The notes under the pieces were generated by a model, which saw only the letters and a program-made list of their open reading frames with translations, was not told where the DNA came from and ran no database searches. Of a stretch of DNA of 64,000 bases, positions 59,201 through 64,000 are shown piece after piece. How positions within the stretch are numbered: position 1 is the first letter of the stretch; each line of letters starts with the position of its first letter. Made by a program: the position numbers and the translations under genes. This DNA comes from CAVVTR01 sp963751245 (GTDB taxonomy: Bacteria; Acidobacteriota; Thermoanaerobaculia; Thermoanaerobaculales; Thermoanaerobaculaceae): assembly GCA_963751245.1 (NCBI GenBank), contig CAVVTR010000009.1, positions 372,001 through 436,000 on the forward strand, in the 5' to 3' direction.

Positions 59201-62200
59201 CGAAGGTGAGCTCGGCCTGGGCCACGACGGCCTCGTCGCAGCTGCTCACCAGGAAGTACGGTGGCGGCGGCGCGATCACGGCGGCGCCGCTGGGCAGCGG
59301 CGAGACGGCCTTGTAGGGCGGGTAGCCGGTGACGGCGACGGACTCCAGCTTGAGCGGACCCGCCGCGGCGGGGTCCACCCGCTCGGAGATGGTGACGGTG
59401 GTGCAGTAGACGGGATGAAGGCGCGCGGCGACGTCCTGCGCCTGCCGGAACGCCTCGGAGAACTGGACGCTCGCGGTCGCGGTGGTGGTGCCCGCCAGAC
59501 GCGCGGCGGGGGACTGGGTCGTGAGGCTGCCCCCGGCCGTCGCGGCTCCGGCGGTGCCGCCTCGGGGCGCCGCCGAGGGGCCCGGGCCCGCCTGGGAGGT
59601 GGCCACGGCCAGGTAGGGCGAGGCGTCCGCGCCGTCGATGGCGACGCCGAGACTGGCCAGGTTCACCTTCTGGGCGTCGTCGCCGGACATCACGAAGAGG
59701 CGCACCGTGAACGTCCCGGGGCGGGTGAAGACGTGCTTCGGCATGGGCGGGCAGAAGTCGTCGAAGTGGACCTTCCCTCCGACGGCCTCTTCGAGCTTCT
59801 CGCCTGGGATGCAGTCGTTGCGGTCGGGAAGACGCAGCTCCACCGAGCGGTTCCACTCCACCGCGCCGTGGGCGGGAAGGACGACGGTGACCGGCTCCAC
59901 CGTGCCGTCACCCCAGTCGACGAACAGGTTGTCGAACGAGAAGGACTCGACGACGGCGTACACGCCCTCGGGCAGGTTCGACTGCATGAACACCTGGGGA
60001 TGGGACGCGTACGGCGAGCTCGCCAGCGTGAACGACCCGTTGCCCACCATCTCGAAGGGGTCCCCGGCGTAGTGGTTGGGATCGTCGTTGGGCCCCTCGG
60101 TGCCGTCGGGCAGGAGCACCTTGTGGTGGGCGCCGGTCTCGACGAGGAACGGCGCGTCCTTGGCCGCGGACGAGCACGTGGTGCCGAGGGGGCGGGACGG
60201 CAGGCGGAGCGGCCACCTGCCCGAGCGCTCCACCTCGACCTGGATCCTTCCGTCGGCCCCCGGCGGGGGCAACGTCTGCCCCGGCGCCGGAACGGTGCAC
60301 GCCGCAGTGCAGCTCTTGAACCCGATCACCTGCCAGAACATGTCGGCGTCGCCCATGCCGAGCGCGTCGAGGATCGAGTCCTCGTCGAAGGCGCGCGCGC
60401 TTCCGGCGACGAGGTTCCCCGGCCCGGCCTGGCTGAGGCTCGCCGCGGCGCCCTGGCCGCCCGGTGTCGAGGTTCCGTAGACGCCGGCGGGAAGCTGCAG
60501 CTGCCCGCCGCCGCCCGTGAACAGCGCTCCGGGCAGGGACGCCGACGTGGTGGCGTAGCCGTTGGGGGCGGCGGGCCCCACACCCCCGGCGAGGTTGGGA
60601 ACGGCCAGGGGCTGCGCCGTCGCCTGGCCCGGGCGGGCCACGGTGGGGAGCGGCTCCCGGGTGGCCTCGAGGAGCCTGGCGACGAAGGCGCCGTCGGGGC
60701 GGAAGTACGTTGGCGCGAAGGCCACCGGGCCGCTCATGCCCATGAGCGAGACCGGCGCGATGCGCTGGACCACCGACGGATCGGTCTTTCCGCGCTTGAA
60801 GAAGCGGATCTCGTAGCTGTCCGCCGTGCCGGGGTTTGCCTCCCGCCACTCGAAGGCGGTGTCGTCGTCGAGGAGTGGCACGGGATAGACGGTGGTGAGG
60901 TCGCCCTGGCGCACGTTTCCCCACTCCGGCTGCTGGAGGTTCACGGTGCCCTTCGCCTCGGTCAGCGTCACGGTCTCCGCGCACTGGATCTTCGGCCTGG
61001 GGACGACTGCCAGGGGCGAGAGCCGGACGAGGAGCCCGCCGGGCCCGCGGTTGCGGCCGGTGGCGTTGGAGGCCTCGGCGAGGTGCGTGCCGATGGGCGC
61101 GACGGGATCGACGGTGATCCGCAACCGGGCCTGGGTCGGAGACACCGCGTACAGGGGGCCGACTGCGGTGACGCCGATGCCGAAGGAGACGCGGGTGTCG
61201 GGCGTGAAGTTCCGCCCCACGAGCTGCAGCTCCGCCTCGGCTCCGGGCCTGAGCTCGCCCGGTGACACCAGGTCCACCCGAGGGCCGACGACCTCCTCGG
61301 TGGGCCGGGGAGGCAGGACCACGAGGGCGAGGGCCGCGGAGCGCGGAGCGGCCACGCCGCGAGCCGTGCCGGTGAAGCTCACCTCGACGCCGCCTGGCGG
61401 GCGCCGGCGCGTCGTGGACACGTGCACCGTCCGGGGGGCGCCGGAGGTCAGGGTGAAGGACGGGGGCTCGACGGCCACGCCGGCGGGCGCGGAGGCCACG
61501 ACCTGGACGCTGCCCGTGAAGCCGTTCAGCGCGGTCGCCCGAACCACGGCGTCCAGGCCGTCGCCCGCATGGACCTGGGCGCGGGGCGGCTGCACGTCGA
61601 GCTGGAAGTCGGGGCCCGCCGTGACGGTGAGGGTCAGCGTGAGGGTCCTTGCCACCCCCGTCGAGGGCCTGAAGGTGACCGTGAGGGGATAGGAGCCGGG
61701 CGGGGCCCCGGGAGCGACGGCGATGGCGAGCTCGACCGGTGCGAGCGCCGGCGGCTGGATCGTCGCCGGTTGCCCGGACACCGTGACGCCGGCGGGGACG
61801 CCGCCGACGGACACGGTCACGGGAACAGAGGTGAAGCAGTCGTTCCCCTGGACGGCCGCCTGGACGGTGCGGCGGGCGCCGGAGGCCTGCACGACCACGG
61901 TGGAGGGGGACAGGGAGGGCGTCCACTCGGGGTCTGCCACGATGACGGGGATGCTCTCGGTCCGCTGGATGCCGGCGGTGGCGTCGGCCAGGGAGAGGGC
62001 CAGGGCGGTCGGGCCCGGAGCGGCGCCGGCGGCGGAGACCGAGAACGTCACCGTCTCGGCGGGGGGCAGCACGGCGCGCGGAATCGCGGTGGGGCTCACC
62101 GTCAGGCCCGGCGGCACGGCGCGCCAGCTCAGAGCCGGCGTGCCCGAGTAGCCACCTCCGGGCGTCACCGTCAGCGTGCCGCGGGCCGGCGGGCCGCCGT

Positions 62201-63617
62201 TGCACACGCGGAGGGGCGACGGGCTCACCGTGGTGGCGAGGGTGCCCGGCACCCGCGTGACCGTGACCGCGACGCGGACCCGCTGCGCGGTTCCGGGAAG
62301 CGGCTCGAAGATCACCTCGAGGGGGTAGGTGCCAGCGGCCGCGGAGGCGCCGGCGGCGACCGTGAACCGGACGGGCGCCCAGGCGGGAGGCGTCGTCTCG
62401 GCGTCGGCGGGCGCCACGGTGATGTTCGCCGGGACACCGGCCACCCGGACGTGGACCGTCCGGGGGGAGAAGCAGGAGGGCGCGGTGAGCGAGGCGGAGA
62501 GCGTGCCGGCGGGACCGCCGGCCTGGAGGGTGAGCGCCGCCGGGGCGACCGCGGGAGTGTAGCTGCTGGCCTCGACGGTCACCGGGAGCGAGAACGTCCG
62601 GGAGCCGGCGCCGCCGGAGGCCGCCACGCGCAGCGTCAGCGTGGCCGTCCCGGGGGCGGCGCCCTGGGCGCGCACCGTGAAGCCCAGCGTGCGGGCCGGG
62701 GGCAGGGCGGTCTCGGGGAACCGGGAGGGCTCGACGGAGAGCCCCGCCGGCACGTTGATCCAGGAGGCCGAGACGCTGCCTCTGAAGCCGGCCTCCGGCT
62801 CGAGGACCACCGAGCCCTGCACGGGCGGCCCGCCGTCGCAGACCCGAAGGGGCGAGGGGGCGAACCGGGCCGCGACGGTTCCGGTGGGTGCGCTGACCAC
62901 GACCTGCACGCGGAACTGCTTCTTGAGGTCGCCGGAGGGCGATCTGCCCTCCAGGTCGCCGCGGTAGGTGCCCGGAACGGCTCCGGGGCCGAGGGTGAAG
63001 GGGAACGTCACCGGGGAGAAGGACGTGCCGGTCCTGGAGGCGGTGCGGGGGCCGCCCGTGCTCACGAACCCCGGCAGTCCCTGGAAGGTGTACGTCAGCT
63101 GCGTGAACGGCAGCCCGGGATCCGCGGTGGTGGTCACCGTGACCGGCGCCGCGGGGCCCCCGATGGTGAGCTGCACGGGAAGGGGCGAGATCAGGGCCTG
63201 GAACGAGGCCGGCGCGGCGGCGACCACGACGATGGTCAGTGTCGCGTTGCCGGCCGCGAAGGTGCCGTCCGCCACGTTGACGCGGTAGGTGCCCGGCGCC
63301 GCCGCCGTCGACGCCTGGATGCGGAACGAGCCCGTTCCCCGGGTGGGGAGCACCATCAGCGCGTTGGCGCTCGAGCCCTGGTAGGCGTAGGTGGCCGGCG
63401 ACGGCACCGTGGTCAGGCCCGGCGGCAGCGTGCGGAAGAACAGCCTGCCGCTCCCGGAGGACGACTGGTGAGGGATGTCCACCGTGACGGTCACCGGTGC
63501 GCCGGTCGTGCCGGCCTGGAGCGATACGGCGGCCGGCGACAACGTCAGGGTCGCCGAGGCCCCGGCCGCGACGAGCAGGCCGAGGAGCACCGAGAGCACC
63601 TGGGAGCGGACTCGCAT
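56295..63617 (-). CDS. Giant secreted beta-rich protein (about 2440 residues)
   Basis: A signal peptide (about 1-24) is followed by at least seven Ig-like beta domains. Four of these form two tandem A-B pairs with a 213-residue period: A domains share PSPLRVC(D/N)GGPP (about residues 254 and 467), B domains share TPxxxPxxxxxQAxG (about 354 and 566). An IPT/TIG-like domain lies near 784-860, and a PKD-like domain near 1235-1300 is split by an insertion. The second half has no recognised family but is rich in glycine and beta strands. The last about 50 residues hold seven cysteines, including CCCKLC and CHAC. ATG at 63615-63617 follows AGGAGG. Confidence 0.8.
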   Translation of the reverse strand: MRVRSQVLSVLLGLLVAAGASATLTLSPAAVSLQAGTTGAPVTVTVDIPHQSSSGSGRLFFRTLPPGLTTVPSPATYAYQGSSANALMVLPTRGTGSFRIQASTAAAPGTYRVNVADGTFAAGNATLTIVVVAAAPASFQALISPLPVQLTIGGPAAPVTVTTTADPGLPFTQLTYTFQGLPGFVSTGGPRTASRTGTSFSPVTFPFTLGPGAVPGTYRGDLEGRSPSGDLKKQFRVQVVVSAPTGTVAARFAPSPLRVCDGGPPVQGSVVLEPEAGFRGSVSASWINVPAGLSVEPSRFPETALPPARTLGFTVRAQGAAPGTATLTLRVAASGGAGSRTFSLPVTVEASSYTPAVAPAALTLQAGGPAGTLSASLTAPSCFSPRTVHVRVAGVPANITVAPADAETTPPAWAPVRFTVAAGASAAAGTYPLEVIFEPLPGTAQRVRVAVTVTRVPGTLATTVSPSPLRVCNGGPPARGTLTVTPGGGYSGTPALSWRAVPPGLTVSPTAIPRAVLPPAETVTFSVSAAGAAPGPTALALSLADATAGIQRTESIPVIVADPEWTPSLSPSTVVVQASGARRTVQAAVQGNDCFTSVPVTVSVGGVPAGVTVSGQPATIQPPALAPVELAIAVAPGAPPGSYPLTVTFRPSTGVARTLTLTLTVTAGPDFQLDVQPPRAQVHAGDGLDAVVRATALNGFTGSVQVVASAPAGVAVEPPSFTLTSGAPRTVHVSTTRRRPPGGVEVSFTGTARGVAAPRSAALALVVLPPRPTEEVVGPRVDLVSPGELRPGAEAELQLVGRNFTPDTRVSFGIGVTAVGPLYAVSPTQARLRITVDPVAPIGTHLAEASNATGRNRGPGGLLVRLSPLAVVPRPKIQCAETVTLTEAKGTVNLQQPEWGNVRQGDLTTVYPVPLLDDDTAFEWREANPGTADSYEIRFFKRGKTDPSVVQRIAPVSLMGMSGPVAFAPTYFRPDGAFVARLLEATREPLPTVARPGQATAQPLAVPNLAGGVGPAAPNGYATTSASLPGALFTGGGGQLQLPAGVYGTSTPGGQGAAASLSQAGPGNLVAGSARAFDEDSILDALGMGDADMFWQVIGFKSCTAACTVPAPGQTLPPPGADGRIQVEVERSGRWPLRLPSRPLGTTCSSAAKDAPFLVETGAHHKVLLPDGTEGPNDDPNHYAGDPFEMVGNGSFTLASSPYASHPQVFMQSNLPEGVYAVVESFSFDNLFVDWGDGTVEPVTVVLPAHGAVEWNRSVELRLPDRNDCIPGEKLEEAVGGKVHFDDFCPPMPKHVFTRPGTFTVRLFVMSGDDAQKVNLASLGVAIDGADASPYLAVATSQAGPGPSAAPRGGTAGAATAGGSLTTQSPAARLAGTTTATASVQFSEAFRQAQDVAARLHPVYCTTVTISERVDPAAAGPLKLESVAVTGYPPYKAVSPLPSGAAVIAPPPPYFLVSSCDEAVVAQAELTFVGSGWVRITWVVDGERFTMPDQSVASEPRSQAELTGDPSTWPPPRTGTVQLTSPVLPVAPIGDHVVTVEALVVPKTTQTEFERAARIIARHDAGGSGDADDLAYAQAVLSLSPQPVGLLGATTQAPQGLPTVSYLGSLGQDHAALVHLTLAKPFFVTSSASRYKVASADPEQPCSFDFPTSQGPFRVTGLQGNVQADPGTGRFSGRGKVLLKYWASADVQQNLALVIVPIDGWKVAELVTVEEGEIAVHAGPGDLPVAAHGVDGHIETLQGQAGPANPLEMTAALQPVRNTLRRSDGGGPPTWEVRAPLGPDGDWYVDEGVDGTPLTLPESTLGIVPFVISSDHIAVDWSPTRGEGASAKCSGGPGQAWMGVHFGALHVLPYTFDLIDPGQLKTTFADWGLDDSGDVCGAIDIPHGIDTAYKEGRIRWDSITGSASGGAFHVYYNGFTVHDPWLDEDLVPPGNRVELSENGLAIAFGTATVTRTFGEDPDRITMTARDIRFTGVDGIPGWSLLSTADFELKGDGRDLAAFSVNDLVFDFYGRAAFPEKQNSKTVSLSGQTAHLGDTPVDLDSVKVTASEQRRLDLAVFATARLSDKLPSSPVQINYDIAWSGSAYEGSGPHTSAFDLSVEFPEGNPSVALGIRPSFFRSHSTHYSGEVDLSMFGGPPVKAEFLLGYDDSGQDYWLTRATLDFGSSGPVLVPGILQLMSIGGGMGYNFSADALKSPGPIAGVQPDMKGGHLFSAEMMAGSAGAPPGFVYTFRGVLSVRTSPFESRLDYNAWFLTNDHGGGAPLNGYFKYAGGTFDGALWGGFDVMNGSIAFGLGTEAQPAVRLHFGGGEWYIKAGDRNGARITCHFFITDADGYLEIGSQGLYVGAGVGIYMGGSAGPLSAHISGRIEGGVSLTAGPQAAGYAEGSVSAEACCCKLCIGPTITAGVNIAAWNPVSFGCHACFEFDLLLKTVKKCANFHI

Positions 63618-63651
63618 CGTCTTCCTCCTCATCCTCGTCCGACCGGTCCAC

Positions 63652-64000
63652 CTACCGCCACGGACCAGCGGGGCGGTCGGGGGCGAGACAGGCCATGGGG
63701 ACCCCCGGCGCGGTCCCGGGCGCCGGCCCGAAAGGCGTCACCTGCGGCGCGGGTCCGGCGGTCCCCGACCCCGCGGTCCAGTGGAAGCTCAGGGCGGCGC
63801 CGAGGCGGCGCGTGAAGCCGGGCGAGGGTGCTCCGGACATCCGGCTGCGCATCCACGCCCCGGACACCTGGACGGTCAGGAACCGGCCGATCACGGGCGG
63901 CGTCCAGCTCACCAGCGCCTGGTACTGCTCGGTGACGGTGGTGGAGTCGTTGAGGTCCGTCGCCGTCCGGCTGTAGGTGGCCAGCGGCTGGACCACGAGA
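63652..64000 (-). CDS. C-terminal part of a protein cut by the window edge, beta-rich
   Basis: The frame is open to the right edge of the window, so only the last about 115 residues are seen. It has alternating strand patterns (EQYQALVSWTPPVIGRFLTV, RRLGAALSFHWTAG) that could be outer-membrane or adhesin-like, and a Pro/Gly-rich tail. The stop lies 34 bases before the giant protein gene, so the three genes are probably one transcript. Confidence 0.5.
   Translation of the reverse strand, partial: LVVQPLATYSRTATDLNDSTTVTEQYQALVSWTPPVIGRFLTVQVSGAWMRSRMSGAPSPGFTRRLGAALSFHWTAGSGTAGPAPQVTPFGPAPGTAPGVPMACLAPDRPAGPWR

Noticed and set aside
56985..61265. A 1426-codon open frame on the plus strand
   Set aside because: It is the antisense of the giant secreted protein, which has a signal peptide, domain repeats and a Shine-Dalgarno; the plus frame has none of these.

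Overview
The window is about 64 kb of very GC-rich bacterial DNA, densely packed with genes on both strands. It looks like an envelope-rich Gram-negative-type bacterium: a Ccm cytochrome c maturation operon, an outer-membrane MipA-like protein, lipoproteins, Tat-like and Sec signals, and a sigma-54 type response regulator. Several features (a large beta-propeller 'sortilin/BNR' protein, PPi-type phosphofructokinase, many secreted peptidases, giant secreted beta-rich proteins) would suit Acidobacteriota or a related deep phylum. That placement is inference and cannot be settled from the sequence alone.

Layout. 1-2.65 kb: minus-strand ccmA-B-C-D-E and the start of ccmF, with a variant CcmE (CxxxY instead of HxxxY). 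2.7-7.3 kb: a GT-C glycosyltransferase, a thioredoxin-like lipoprotein, and a DUF47/PiT phosphate uptake pair. 7.3-14.9 kb: a class A penicillin-binding protein, a uvrB broken by about 13 single-base frame changes, thymidine kinase, a 1.1-kb repeat region and endonuclease III. 14.9-26 kb: DUF502 membrane protein, tRNA-Gly and tRNA-Cys, a DUF4388 protein, an APC permease fused to EIIA-like and RCK-like domains, DUF362 protein, MATE exporter, MipA-like protein, a small membrane protein, an M14 carboxypeptidase and a quinone oxidoreductase. 26.0-26.7 kb: a second array of the same structured repeat family. 26.8-36.5 kb: an alanine/glycine symporter, monofunctional transglycosylase, OB-fold lipoprotein, ferredoxin-like protein, diguanylate cyclase, a 1067-residue beta-propeller protein and an M29 aminopeptidase. 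36.5-44.6 kb: a proline-rich membrane protein, a three-gene minus-strand cluster (class V aminotransferase, D-threonine aldolase/D-serine dehydratase-like enzyme, KAS III), a DUF885 peptidase, a SpoIIE phosphatase and an EamA transporter. 44.7-54.2 kb: PPi-type phosphofructokinase, a sensor kinase with c-type heme motifs plus its NtrC-type regulator, superoxide dismutase, a peptide-binding protein, a GT2 glycosyltransferase and an M48 protease. 54.2-64 kb: a minus-strand set encoding a fibronectin-III protein, a 2440-residue secreted protein and the end of a further protein cut by the window edge.

How it fits together. The many peptidases (M14, M29, DUF885, M48), the peptide-binding protein and the amino-acid transporters suggest growth on proteins or peptides. 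The Ccm operon could supply the heme-c attachment that the 46-kb sensor kinase appears to need. Genes are tightly packed, several convergent pairs touch or overlap, and a few genes appear to be transcribed without a 5' leader. The most unusual items are the heme-c kinase, the structured repeat family with a compensatory base change in its hairpin, the palindrome that encloses a -10 box and start codon at 50.17 kb, the giant secreted protein, the permease-EIIA-RCK fusion, and the clustered frame breaks in uvrB.
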